Source: Novosphingobium ginsenosidimutans
GTDB lineage: Bacteria; Pseudomonadota; Alphaproteobacteria; Sphingomonadales; Sphingomonadaceae
Length of the DNA stretch: 64,000 nucleotides
Direction of reading: 5' to 3'
Assembly: GCF_007954425.1 (NCBI RefSeq)
Contig: NZ_CP042345.1
Coordinates: 2,664,001-2,728,000, forward strand
Shown here: one piece after another, positions 18,476 to 26,995 of the stretch
Numbering within the stretch: the stretch's first letter is position 1
How the letters are laid out: each line of letters starts with the position of its first letter
The notes under the pieces: generated by a model
What the model was told of the DNA's origin: nothing
Database searches by the model: none
Seen by the model: only the letters and a program-made list of their open reading frames with translations
Position numbers and translations under genes: made by a program

Positions 18476-19627
18476 TTAGTCTACCGCCAGGATCGCCAGC
18501 GCTTGTGCCGAGAGCACACCGCCGTTGCCCTGCGCAATCGCAGTCCGAACACCCGGTAGCTGACGTGCGCCAGCTTCGCTCCTTAGCTGGCGCACGGCCT
18601 CCACGATCGTGAACAGGCCGTACATGCCCGGATGCGTGCACGAGAGCCCGCCGCCGTTAGTGTTGACTGGCAGCTTGCCGCCCGGCGCGATTGCCCCGCC
18701 TTCCACGAACCGGCCGCCTTCGCCTTTCGGGCAGAAACCGAGGTCTTCAAGGAGCATGATCGTGTTGATCGTGAACGCGTCATAGAGTTCGACTATGTCA
18801 ATATCCTGTGGACCCAGGCCAGCTGCGGAATAGGCACGGGCACTGCATTCGACCAGCGCGGTGCGGGTCAGATCGGGCATCGCTGAAATGAACGCGTGGG
18901 TCGTCGAGCTCGCCGCAGCAAGAACTTTGACCGGCTTCTTGGCCAGATCCCTCGCCCGGTCTGACCGCGTGAGTACCACTGCCGCCGCGCCGTCCGTCAC
19001 CAGGCAGCAGTCAAGCACCGACAATGGATCGGAGACCATGCGCGAGGCGCGATAGTCGTCCAGGGTCATCGGATCGCGCTTGACCGCTTCAGGATTTAGG
19101 GTTGCCCACGCCCGTGCCGCAACCGCCACTTCGCCAAGCTGATCCTTCGTCGTGCCGAACTCGTGCATATGCCGAGCTGCTGCAAGCGCATAGCCGCTGA
19201 CCGGAAGGAGTGGCTTGTAGCGTGCCTCGTAGGGCCAAGGCCGGGAGGCGTTCGAAAGCTTGCCGGTTGCCGAGGCTTGGTTGGAACCGAACGCGACCAA
19301 AGCGCAATCGATCAGGCCTGCGTCAAGCAGCCAGGCGGCGCGTTCCAGATAGCTCTGGAACACGTTTCCGCCGGTACGACTGTTGTCCAGGACGCGGGGT
19401 TGAATTCCGAGATACTGCGCAAAACTCAAGGCGCCGCCAAAGGTGTCGACATTATTCGTGTAGAACAATCCGTCGACATCGGCAAAGCTCAGTCCCGCCT
19501 CCCGCAACGCATCACGCGCGGCGTTCGCAGCCATATCGTGCGGCTCGTAGCCCGGTGCCCGGTCTGTCCCGAATGTGCCGACGCCGACAATCGCGGTTTT
19601 TCCCCGGGGGAACATCTCGTCGCTCAT
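18476..19627 (-). CDS. thiolase-like protein of the Ltp2/SCP-x type, probable retro-aldolase
   Basis: The 383-residue protein has the thiolase fold of lipid-transfer (SCP-x) type: TAIVGVGTFGTDRAPG at the N-terminus, VTDGAAAVVLTRSDRA in the middle, and TNGGGLSCTHPGMYG near the C-terminus. The nucleophilic Cys region instead reads LDNSRTGGNVFQSYLERA, with no Cys. It keeps Tyr in DIVELYDAFTIN and in HPGMYG, the kind of tyrosines that the steroid side-chain aldolase Ltp2 uses. Its start overlaps the DUF35 stop by ATGA, and Ltp2 works in complex with a DUF35 domain. I infer retro-aldol cleavage of a 3-hydroxyacyl-CoA with a branched carbon rather than thiolysis. Confidence 0.82.
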   Translation of the reverse strand: MSDEMFPRGKTAIVGVGTFGTDRAPGYEPHDMAANAARDALREAGLSFADVDGLFYTNNVDTFGGALSFAQYLGIQPRVLDNSRTGGNVFQSYLERAAWLLDAGLIDCALVAFGSNQASATGKLSNASRPWPYEARYKPLLPVSGYALAAARHMHEFGTTKDQLGEVAVAARAWATLNPEAVKRDPMTLDDYRASRMVSDPLSVLDCCLVTDGAAAVVLTRSDRARDLAKKPVKVLAAASSTTHAFISAMPDLTRTALVECSARAYSAAGLGPQDIDIVELYDAFTINTIMLLEDLGFCPKGEGGRFVEGGAIAPGGKLPVNTNGGGLSCTHPGMYGLFTIVEAVRQLRSEAGARQLPGVRTAIAQGNGGVLSAQALAILAVD

Positions 19628-20025
19628 GCTGCAGCTGCCTCGTCGTGGGTAGCTTCAGGTACGAAGACCACAAGAGGACCGTCTTCCCCATCGATGATGC
19701 GAGCGCGTACCGCCATGCCGATGCGCACTTCGGCCGGATCGATGCCCTCCACCCGGCTCATCATCCGCGGTCCCTCAGCGAGGTCGACAAGGGCGACATT
19801 GAAGTTCGGCTCTGGAGGGCGCTTGCGCACCACCGTCGTCGAGTGAACGACCCCAATCCCCGAAGCTTCGACCCACTCCAGGTCTTCGCCGGTGCCCGGC
19901 GCCACAACGCGGGGGAAAAACACGTGCTTGCCGGACAGCGTCCCCCGCTGGATCATGAAGCGGCCCTGCGCGAGGAACGCCATGAACTGTTCGTCCGGCC
20001 CCGTTTTCGGATCGGTCTCCGTCAT
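19624..20025 (-). CDS. DUF35 OB-fold protein, partner of the thiolase-like protein
   Basis: The protein has 133 residues; the frame is open far upstream but that part overlaps the divergent SDR. It matches DUF35: FMIQRGTLSGKHVFFPRV, then DLEWVEASGIGVVHSTTVVR, then an OB-fold to VRARIIDGEDGPLVVFVPE. In most relatives the first block is a zinc ribbon with two CxxC pairs; here all four Cys are absent (QRGTLSGK and APGTGEDLEW). It overlaps the thiolase-like gene by four bases, the usual partner. Its role is probably to complete the active site or bind the acyl-CoA. No hydratase domain is fused, unlike ChsH2. GAGGA lies unusually close to the ATG. Confidence 0.83.
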   Translation of the reverse strand: MTETDPKTGPDEQFMAFLAQGRFMIQRGTLSGKHVFFPRVVAPGTGEDLEWVEASGIGVVHSTTVVRKRPPEPNFNVALVDLAEGPRMMSRVEGIDPAEVRIGMAVRARIIDGEDGPLVVFVPEATHDEAAAA

Positions 20026-20199
20026 TTCCTCAACCCGCCTGTAGCTTATGCGGCCAAAGCGCAATTGCTGCGCGGCATCCTTGTAGATGGAAGAAGCATC
20101 CAACGCGCCCCGGCGCATGCGATGATCGCGGTGCCGATATCTCGGCCCGGCCGCTTGCTCGAAAGTGTCCGGATGCCGATCCTGAGTTGGATGGGCACG

Positions 20200-21000
20200 A
20201 TGAGCACAGCGCGCGGGCGTTTCGCTGGTACACTGTTTGACCTTTCCGGTCGAAGAGCCTTGGTGACTGGCGCCAGCCGCGGGATCGGCCGTGCGATAGC
20301 CCACCGGCTGGCCCAGCACGGTGCTGATGTGGTGATCTGCGCTCGCAAGGCCGAGGCGCTTGTCGCCGTTGCCGACGCCATCAACATGGCCAATCCTGGA
20401 CGTGCAGTTGCAATATCCGCAAATATCAGCCGGCCCGATGAGGTCGAGGAACTGGCCAGCGAAGCGCAAGCCGCATTTGGGGGGATTGATATACTCGTCG
20501 CCAACGCCGGGCTGCACATCCACAACGGGCCGAGTGCGACGATGAACGACGCAATTCTCCAGAAGACCATCGACGGCAACTTCGGTGCGCTGCACCGGCT
20601 CAGCCAGAAGTTTCTGCCAGGCATGAGAATGCGCGGATGGGGGAGGATCATCAACATCGGCACTATTGCCGCGCACTTTGGCAGCGGGGTCTATCATAGC
20701 TATACGCTAAGCAAGGCCATCGCCATGCAGTATGTGCGCAACATCGCGGTTGAGCATGGCCCGTCCGGCGTTCGCGCCAACACCGTCTCGCCGGGACTAG
20801 TGCGAACCACAATGGCGGGAGCGATCCTCGACAACCCGGAAGAGCTCGCGAAGGAAATGGTTCGCTCGACCGTGGGGCGAATGGGTGAGCCGGACGAGAT
20901 CGCCGGCGTTGTTGTCATGCTTGCCAGCGAAGCCGGAGGCTATGTCAACGGTCAAACCATAGCAGTCGATGGGGGACAGACGATCCGCTACGTCGTCTAG
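20200..21000 (+). CDS. short-chain dehydrogenase/reductase (SDR)
   Basis: The SDR has about 266 residues, divergent from the DUF35 operon. Marks are TGASRGIG, ANAGLHIHNG, NIGTIAAHF (Thr where Ser is usual in the catalytic position), and YHSYTLSKAIAM with Tyr-x3-Lys; the end is GQTIAVDGGQTIRYVV. The starts at 20173, 20191 and 20200 are all possible and none has a strong ribosome site; I took the one that leaves the usual length before the cofactor loop. A classical NAD(P) alcohol/ketone oxidoreductase; the substrate is unknown. The 174-base gap to the DUF35 start may hold a shared promoter. Confidence 0.84.
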   Translation: MSTARGRFAGTLFDLSGRRALVTGASRGIGRAIAHRLAQHGADVVICARKAEALVAVADAINMANPGRAVAISANISRPDEVEELASEAQAAFGGIDILVANAGLHIHNGPSATMNDAILQKTIDGNFGALHRLSQKFLPGMRMRGWGRIINIGTIAAHFGSGVYHSYTLSKAIAMQYVRNIAVEHGPSGVRANTVSPGLVRTTMAGAILDNPEELAKEMVRSTVGRMGEPDEIAGVVVMLASEAGGYVNGQTIAVDGGQTIRYVV

Positions 21001-21063
21001 GCGCGGAACGGTCGCAACACCGGCCACTCGAAACGCCACAGGTATGACCGGGCCGCCGAACAA

Positions 21064-22071
21064 TCAGGCCCAAGGGTCGACATGAACCTTTGTCTCGGTA
21101 TTCTCGCCGCGCAACCGATCGATCATGTCCGGCAGGTCGTCGAGCCCAATATTGCTGGTAATCATTTGCCGTGGTTCAACATGCCCCGCGTCCATTGTGT
21201 CCACTGCGTAGCGGAACTCGGGCACCGTCCAGGCCATCGAGAAGGCGAGCTTGACCTGCTTGAACGTGCTGACACCGGGAATCACCGGGTCCGGTGCCAT
21301 GCAGAATCCAAGGGAGACGACATGGCCGTTGGGCCTTACGAGATTGATCGACTGCTGAAGCAGTCCGACTGCGCCTGCCGCCTCGAATACGTAGTCCGGC
21401 ATGCCGCCAAGCGCTTCGTTGATCCGCTCGGCCTCGCCTTCACCTGTCAAGACATAGTCATCGGCACCCAGCGTAAGCGCCATATCGCGCCGCCGCTCCG
21501 AACGTGACGCAGAGACCACTTTACCGGCGCCCAGCCGTCGTGCCCAGAAAGTGGCTGCAAGTCCGACCGCACCAGCGCCCAGCACGAGTACTTTGGCGCC
21601 GAGCGGCAACTGGGCGAGGCGCACGCCATGCAAGCCCACTGCGAGCGGCTCGATCAGCGCGCCATCATTTAGGCTCAGGGCAGCGGGAAGCTTCACTGCC
21701 GTGCGCTCTGCGATACGCATGTATTCGGCATAGCCGCCAGCATACGGGGCCATATTCGAGCACATCACGACCTGGCCTGCGTGGCACAGGTCGCAATGGC
21801 CGCAACCTGCTGCGGGCAGAGCCGTCACCCGGTCCCCGACCCTCAGCGTCTCCACGCCCTTTCCCACTGCAACGACTTCGCCCGAGAACTCGTGTCCTAG
21901 GACCGTGTCGCAAGGGAAGTCGTAGCCCCTTCCTGAAGTCATGTTGAGATCAGTGCCGCAGATGCCGCAGCGGCCGACACGGATAACGGCCTCGCCTTCG
22001 CCCGGGGTGGGGTCGGGGCGTTCCTCGATAGCCCAGGGCTTCCCTGCTTCCTTGAATACTGCAGCCCGCAT
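21064..22071 (-). CDS. zinc-dependent alcohol dehydrogenase (MDR family)
   Basis: The 335-residue protein starts behind GGGAGAG. The catalytic zinc residues lie in RCGICGTDLN and GHEFSG (His60, Glu61). The structural zinc Cys residues are Cys90, Cys93, Cys96 and Cys104. The cofactor loop is VLGAGAVGLAA near residue 165. It is therefore a complete zinc-containing medium-chain dehydrogenase that oxidises an alcohol or polyol with NAD(P). It is convergent with the SDR at 21000 and has a divergent or same-strand neighbour (PF10118 protein) 96 bases upstream. Substrate cannot be read from sequence. Confidence 0.9.
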   Translation of the reverse strand: MRAAVFKEAGKPWAIEERPDPTPGEGEAVIRVGRCGICGTDLNMTSGRGYDFPCDTVLGHEFSGEVVAVGKGVETLRVGDRVTALPAAGCGHCDLCHAGQVVMCSNMAPYAGGYAEYMRIAERTAVKLPAALSLNDGALIEPLAVGLHGVRLAQLPLGAKVLVLGAGAVGLAATFWARRLGAGKVVSASRSERRRDMALTLGADDYVLTGEGEAERINEALGGMPDYVFEAAGAVGLLQQSINLVRPNGHVVSLGFCMAPDPVIPGVSTFKQVKLAFSMAWTVPEFRYAVDTMDAGHVEPRQMITSNIGLDDLPDMIDRLRGENTETKVHVDPWA

Positions 22072-22167
22072 CTGAACTCTCCCGGATCGATATGTTTCGA
22101 CAAGTGCTAAGTGTCATCCTCCACCACGCCATCCCCGGATGGGGAGTAGCCGTGGCGGGGACGGCAC

Positions 22168-23043
22168 TCAAACCGAAGCAGGCTGTCTCAAGGCGTGCCG
22201 CGATCGGTCGCCGCCAGGCTCGAAGCGTCGCAGGTACTCAGTCAGGCCGCGTGGCGTACGTTTGCGCGACGGATTGTACCAGGGCAGAAAGTTCGCCAGC
22301 AGTGGCAGCGCGGTGCGGAGCAGAAAACGGCGGAAGCGCTTCTCATCCTGGGCAAAGGCGGCCTGTTCGTCCGGCGTCATGGCAGCGCGGTCGGTTTCGG
22401 CAAGATAGGCGTACATCCGCTCCATGTAGCCCCGGTTCAGGTGGCGCACCGCGAACAGGAGACCGTAGATCCGGCAGAAGTACCCATTCCAGATCGCGTT
22501 CCACCAGCCGCGACCATAGATCGCGTGGTAGATATCGAAGCAGACGTGGCGGTGTTCGAATTCCTCGGCCATATGCCACTTCCACAGGTCGGTTAGATCC
22601 TGATCCGCCCCTTCAAGCCAACTTGCGCTCTTCTCGAACCAGACCCAGCCGGCCACCGCACCAAGCGACTCGAAGCCGTCGGCATAGGCAAGCAGGAACT
22701 TGAGGGAACGGTTCTGGAGCAATCGTTCGAGATCGTCCTCGAGCTCCTTCTCGATGTCTGCAAGGGCCGGATAGCCTTGCGCGATCAGGTGCTTATTGAA
22801 CAGACGATGCTGACGGTAATGCTGTGATTCCTGCCCGATGAAATCATCCATGTCCTTGAGCAAGCGCGCTTCCGACGCGGGGACAAGCGGCCTGGCCCGC
22901 TGCAGGATACGGATCAGCCATGGCTCGATTGGGGTCGGGATGAACGAAGTGGCGTTCCGGTGGTGGGAAAACGCACGGCTCGGCGCCCAATGGGCGCGCA
23001 CCCTGGAGTAATCGATATTGGGATAGCGGACCGTCAGTGCCAC
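22168..23043 (-). CDS. PF10118 family metal-dependent hydrolase-like protein
   Basis: The 291-residue protein starts at GTG behind GGAGAAGGG. It is rich in His and acidic residues: FIGQESQHYRQHRLFNKHL near residue 70 and WKWHMAEEFEHRHVCFDIYH near 155, a helical arrangement that suggests a di-metal site. I recognise it as the PF10118 family (annotated as predicted metal-dependent hydrolase), which is common in sphingomonads and mycobacteria near lipid and steroid genes but has no settled reaction. A ferritin-like di-iron oxygenase role is an alternative. It is divergent from the epoxide hydrolase. Confidence 0.8.
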   Translation of the reverse strand: MALTVRYPNIDYSRVRAHWAPSRAFSHHRNATSFIPTPIEPWLIRILQRARPLVPASEARLLKDMDDFIGQESQHYRQHRLFNKHLIAQGYPALADIEKELEDDLERLLQNRSLKFLLAYADGFESLGAVAGWVWFEKSASWLEGADQDLTDLWKWHMAEEFEHRHVCFDIYHAIYGRGWWNAIWNGYFCRIYGLLFAVRHLNRGYMERMYAYLAETDRAAMTPDEQAAFAQDEKRFRRFLLRTALPLLANFLPWYNPSRKRTPRGLTEYLRRFEPGGDRSRHALRQPASV

Positions 23044-23202
23044 CAGACCCTTCTCCTCTTCCGGGCGCTGGGCAGGACAACTAGTTTAGAAGGCCGCGGC
23101 TGAACAAGCGCGTGCCGGTTTCATCGCAACAGCGATGGGCGTGCCGTCCGTCTGGCCGCTGCCGCTCTCGCGGTCCATTTCGCGACAGGAGGTAACGCGA
23201 AG

Positions 23203-24309
23203 ATGAGCCTGCGGCCTTTCCGCATCGACGTCGCCCAGTCGGTGCTCGACCGTATCTCGGTGCGTCTCGCGGACGCCCGCATCGGCTATGCGCCTGCCGA
23301 GGGAGGTCCCTGGGACTACGGCATGGACCACAGGTACCTTGCCGAACTCGTTGCCTACTGGCGGGACGTGTACGACTGGCGGGCTGAAGAGGCAAAGCTC
23401 AACCGGTGGCCGCAGTTCATGGCAACGGTCGATGGCGTCGATATCCACTTCTACCACATCCAGGGCGACGGTTCGCGGCCGCTGCCGATCATCATCACTC
23501 ACGGTTGGCCGGGATCGGTGGTCGAGTTCCAGGCTGCAATCCCGCTTCTGGTGGCGGCTGGCTACACGCTCGTAATCCCCTCGCTGCCGGGATACGGCTG
23601 GTCTGGCAGGCCGGGGCGGCCGATCGGGCCGGCTTCGGTTGCCGCGCTGTGGCGCAGACTGATGGTCGACATATTGTGCTATCCGCGCTTCCTTGCCCAG
23701 GGGGGGGACTGGGGCAGCGCGGTAACGCACCAGCTTGGCGCGGCTCACGCCGATGCAGTTGCCGCGATCCACGTCAACTTCTTCATGGGGCCGCCGCCGG
23801 GATCAAGCGACGATCCCGAGCTTGCCGAATACTGGCGCAGTGTCGCCAAGTTGATGGAAGCTGAGAGCGGATATCACCACGAGCAAGGGACAAAACCGCA
23901 GACGATCGGCCTCGCGCTGCACGACAATCCGGTCGGCTGGGCAGCATGGGTTGTCGAAAAGTTCTGGCGCTGGGGCGATACAGGCGGCGTGATCGAGAGC
24001 CGCTTCGACAAGGACCACCTCATCACGAACCTTATGAGCTATCTCGTGACCGACAACGTGATCTCTTCGCTCTGGATGTATTACGCTAGCAATCGTGAAA
24101 AGCGCCATCCCGGCCCGGTCGCTGTACCTTGCGGCCTGGCGCACTTTCCGGGTGAGTTCTACCCGATGCCAAGCCGGCGCCTAGCCCAACAGGCGTATAA
24201 TGTGCAGCGCTGGAGCAAGCTCCCGGCAGGCGGACATTTCGCTGCGATGGAAGAGCCAGCCGCGTTCGCGGCGGACGTGATCGCGTTCTTCGACCAATTC
24301 GGCCGCTGA
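23203..24309 (+). CDS. epoxide hydrolase (EHN-type alpha/beta hydrolase)
   Basis: The 368-residue protein starts behind AGGAGG. The first 110 residues are the EHN N-terminal region. The oxyanion motif is HGWPGS at residues 100-105, the nucleophile Asp169 is in GGDWGS, and the base is probably His345 in GGHFAAMEEP. Two tyrosines that activate the epoxide are expected in the cap. These enzymes open an epoxide to a diol by way of a covalent ester on the Asp. Three P450 genes and a Rieske oxygenase in the same cluster could supply epoxide substrates. It is followed by a GntR regulator gene on the same strand 62 bases on. Confidence 0.9.
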   Translation: MSLRPFRIDVAQSVLDRISVRLADARIGYAPAEGGPWDYGMDHRYLAELVAYWRDVYDWRAEEAKLNRWPQFMATVDGVDIHFYHIQGDGSRPLPIIITHGWPGSVVEFQAAIPLLVAAGYTLVIPSLPGYGWSGRPGRPIGPASVAALWRRLMVDILCYPRFLAQGGDWGSAVTHQLGAAHADAVAAIHVNFFMGPPPGSSDDPELAEYWRSVAKLMEAESGYHHEQGTKPQTIGLALHDNPVGWAAWVVEKFWRWGDTGGVIESRFDKDHLITNLMSYLVTDNVISSLWMYYASNREKRHPGPVAVPCGLAHFPGEFYPMPSRRLAQQAYNVQRWSKLPAGGHFAAMEEPAAFAADVIAFFDQFGR

Positions 24310-24371
24310 CCGAGCGGATCGCACAGGTGATGCGGTGTCCGTATCGCTTTGCGCTGGGTTGGAGCAGGTAT

Positions 24372-25145
24372 ATGGTTTCAGAAATGAACAACCTTTCTGC
24401 AAGCAAGCTCGAGGTCGGACCCGTTCCGCTGTATCATCAGCTGGAGCAGGATCTGAAGGCGCGGATTGCCTCGGGCGAGTATGCTGCCGGCTCCATGCTG
24501 CCGACCGAAGAGCAGATCGGGCAAGCCTATGGTGTCAGCCGGATCACTGTTCGACGTGCGTTGGAAACACTTGATGTTCAGGGGCTGATCCGGCGGCGGC
24601 GCGGTGTCGGTTCGTTCGTGGCAAGTCCAAGCTCCCCGGTCCATGCCGTGCACCTGACCGGCTCGCTCGATGCCTTTCTGCTTACGGCGTCGGAGCTCGA
24701 GCCGATCTTCGTATCGCTCGACCAACGGCTCGCGCCCGAGGATGTCCTGGCGGAGTTTGGACTGGAGCCCGGCGGCAAGTTGCTTCGCCTCGAGGTCGTG
24801 AGCAGGACTCGGGAAGGCCCGACGGCGCACTCGGAGTTTTTTTTCACGCCCGCACTAATCGGCAAGTTTGCGGCGGAAGATATTGTTGGCAGCGAGCCCA
24901 TCGTGCGTATCGTAGAGCGAAAGCTGGGCGTGCGGCTCGGACGCGCAAGCCAGACCATCACACCAGATAAGGCGACAGGGCGAACCGCAGACTTTTTGGG
25001 CATCGTTGAAGGCACGCCGGTACTGTACGCCCAGCGTAACTACTACACGACCACGGGCGAGCTCGTGGAGATCGCACGCCAGCGCTATCATCCAGAGCGG
25101 TACCGTTACGAGGTCGAACTCAAGGCCGGCCTGCACAGCGTCTGA
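24372..25145 (+). CDS. GntR family regulator with UTRA domain (HutC type)
   Basis: The start is the ATG seven bases after GGAG, giving 257 residues. The winged helix (LYHQLEQDLKARIASGEYAA, LPTEEQIGQAYGVSRITVRR, QGLIRRRRGVGSFV) fills residues 20-85. The rest, with ILFNREYDY-type end TPVLYAQRNYYTTTGELVEI, is the UTRA ligand-binding domain. It probably represses a catabolic operon until an effector binds. The neighbours are the epoxide hydrolase upstream and a convergent enoyl-CoA hydratase; which of these it controls is not evident. Confidence 0.9.
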   Translation: MVSEMNNLSASKLEVGPVPLYHQLEQDLKARIASGEYAAGSMLPTEEQIGQAYGVSRITVRRALETLDVQGLIRRRRGVGSFVASPSSPVHAVHLTGSLDAFLLTASELEPIFVSLDQRLAPEDVLAEFGLEPGGKLLRLEVVSRTREGPTAHSEFFFTPALIGKFAAEDIVGSEPIVRIVERKLGVRLGRASQTITPDKATGRTADFLGIVEGTPVLYAQRNYYTTTGELVEIARQRYHPERYRYEVELKAGLHSV

Positions 25146-25165
25146 CTGGAGTCGGTGGCTGCGCC

Positions 25166-25984
25166 TTATTCGCCGCGAAATACCGGTTCGCGCTTCTCCA
25201 GGAACGCGTCGAGCGCCTCAGTGTGGTCGGCTGTTTCATGTGCGAGGGCCTGGTAGGCGGCGGAAAGCTCCAGGATTTCCGACATGCGCTGCGTCTGCGC
25301 CTCGCGCAACAACCGCTTTGTCAGCCGCAGTGCGCGCGCGGGGTTGGCGGCGATCCGCTGTGCTAAATCTAATGCCTCCGGCAGCAACCGTTCATCGGGG
25401 ACGACTGTATCGACCAGCCCAAATCCCAGTGCCTCCTGTGCACTGTAACGATCGCCAGTGAGAAACATTCGCGCCGCCGTGGAGTAACCTACGACACGCT
25501 GGAGCGACCAGGCGCCGCCATCGCCGGGCACGATGCCAACCTTGATGAAGCTTGCCGAGAATTTCGCGCTCTCGGCGGCAAGACGTATGTCGCACAGGCA
25601 GGCGAGATCGCAGCCCAGGCCGACTGCGTGGCCGTTGACTGCAGCGATGAGCGGCACCTCGCAGGCCATGAACGCGTGGGTGATCCGCTGCACCCCACGG
25701 CGGTAATTGTGCCGAGTCGAGTCAGGCTGCTCGAGCGGGCCGATGCCATTGCGTTCCCTCATCGCCTTGAGGTTGCCGCCGGCTGAGAAGGCTCTTCCCG
25801 CACCGGTAAGGACAGCTGCGGAGATCGAGCGATCATCGATCAGGGACTCAATCGCCTCTACCAGATCGAGACAGTCACGATGCGTGCCGATCGCATTAAG
25901 CGAATCGGGCCGATTCAGAGTGAGCAAGGCGACGCGGCCACGCCGCTCGATTGTCACGAAAGGGGGCACCGCATTGCTCCTCAT
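25166..25984 (-). CDS. enoyl-CoA hydratase/isomerase family protein
   Basis: The protein has 272 residues from the ATG at 25984; a TTG seven codons upstream is less likely. Crotonase marks are TLNRPDSLNAIG, GAGRAFSAGGNLKAM near residue 65, GHAVGLGCDLACLCDIRLA, and KVGIVPGDGGAWSLQRVVG. The position of the second catalytic Glu holds Asp in PGDGG, as in the hydratase at 8.6 kb. The reaction is hydration or isomerisation of an acyl-CoA intermediate. It is divergent from the IclR gene at 26161 and convergent with the GntR gene. Confidence 0.86.
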   Translation of the reverse strand: MRSNAVPPFVTIERRGRVALLTLNRPDSLNAIGTHRDCLDLVEAIESLIDDRSISAAVLTGAGRAFSAGGNLKAMRERNGIGPLEQPDSTRHNYRRGVQRITHAFMACEVPLIAAVNGHAVGLGCDLACLCDIRLAAESAKFSASFIKVGIVPGDGGAWSLQRVVGYSTAARMFLTGDRYSAQEALGFGLVDTVVPDERLLPEALDLAQRIAANPARALRLTKRLLREAQTQRMSEILELSAAYQALAHETADHTEALDAFLEKREPVFRGE

Positions 25985-26094
25985 GGTAGCCTGGAAGTGA
26001 AGCAATCCTAAGCTTTTGAGCCCTGTTGGCGAGGCTTTGGCGGCAAGATCGCGGATGCGAAGTTTCTCTTGCCAGGAAGCTTGTTGTCAGCATA

Positions 26095-26120
26095 TCATGA
26101 CATCATAACATGACATGACA
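26095..26120. promoter_or_regulatory. CATGACAT direct repeats, candidate operator
   Basis: CATGACAT occurs at 26096-26103 and again at 26109-26116, followed by a partial third copy, inside an AT-richer stretch 40 bases before the IclR start and 110 bases before the divergent hydratase start. The arrangement and position fit an IclR operator controlling both genes. The spacing is 13 bases. Confidence 0.4.
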
Positions 26121-26160
26121 AGCGGCAGGCAAAGTCATGTTCGGCAAGGGAGAGTGGACC

Positions 26161-26958
26161 ATGGCCACCGTCATGCGCGAAAAGAAGATCAAATCCGCCG
26201 ACCGGGTGCTGGAGATCTTCGAGATGTTCTCGGGCGATAGGAAATCGGTCACTGTGATGGACGTCGCTCGTGCGCTGAACGTACCACAGTCGAGTACTTC
26301 GGAGCTGCTTGGCTCGCTTGTGCGCCGAGGCTACCTCTATCGCGACCGGACAGAGCGTACCTTCCGGCCCACCGCACGCGTCGCACTGCTGGGCGCCTGG
26401 GTCCAGCCCGACTTGTTCCGCCAGGGCCGTCTCTTACCGATGATGGACAGCCTGCATGAGGTTACCGGGGAAGCAGTCATTCTTGCTTCCTTGATCGGGG
26501 TCGATGTGAAGCACGTCCATGTTGTGGGCGAGGGGCTGCCGGAAACCCTCGGTTCGGGTACTGAACATCACCCGCTGCATTCGCCTTTCGGCGTGGCGCT
26601 GCTCTCGATGATGTACCGCGAGAACGTGCGCAAACTGGTGCATCGGCTTAATGCAGAGAGCGATCCTGCCCTGCACATGCGCTACAGCCATCTTGAGCCG
26701 CAGTTGAACACGGCCAGCCGCCAGGGCTACGCCACCGGTGACCTGGGTGACGGTCGCGCTTCGGTCGCTGTCTTGCTTCCGGAGCGCCCAGGTGAGGAAC
26801 AACTAGCAATCGGCATTGCCGGCCCGGTCGGACGCATCGCGGCGAATAGCGGCCAACTGGTGCAGACCCTCCGCGGCGCGATCGCCCAATGCTTCTCGCC
26901 CCATTCCGGCCAGGACCTGCGGCAGGTCGAGCGACCCGCGCTGGTGGCTATGCACTGA
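26161..26958 (+). CDS. IclR family transcriptional regulator (second of two)
   Basis: The start is the ATG after GGGAGAG, giving 265 residues. The N-terminal winged helix reads KSADRVLEIFEMFSGD, VTVMDVARALNVPQSSTSEL, SLVRRGYLYRD. The effector domain follows from about residue 85. It lies 37 bases upstream of an enoyl-CoA hydratase and a two-chain acyl-CoA dehydrogenase on the same strand, and is divergent from another hydratase. I infer control of this beta-oxidation operon. The ligand, perhaps an acyl-CoA or aromatic acid, is unknown. Confidence 0.9.
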   Translation: MATVMREKKIKSADRVLEIFEMFSGDRKSVTVMDVARALNVPQSSTSELLGSLVRRGYLYRDRTERTFRPTARVALLGAWVQPDLFRQGRLLPMMDSLHEVTGEAVILASLIGVDVKHVHVVGEGLPETLGSGTEHHPLHSPFGVALLSMMYRENVRKLVHRLNAESDPALHMRYSHLEPQLNTASRQGYATGDLGDGRASVAVLLPERPGEEQLAIGIAGPVGRIAANSGQLVQTLRGAIAQCFSPHSGQDLRQVERPALVAMH

Positions 26959-26995
26959 GCGGATTCAGTCGCATTCCAAGACAGAGAGGGTTTTC

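Noticed and set aside
19210..20199. N-terminal extension of the SDR at 20.2 kb
   Set aside because: The upstream part is antisense to thiolase and DUF35 genes and is Arg/Ser-rich noise; the SDR fold starts near residue 330 of that frame.
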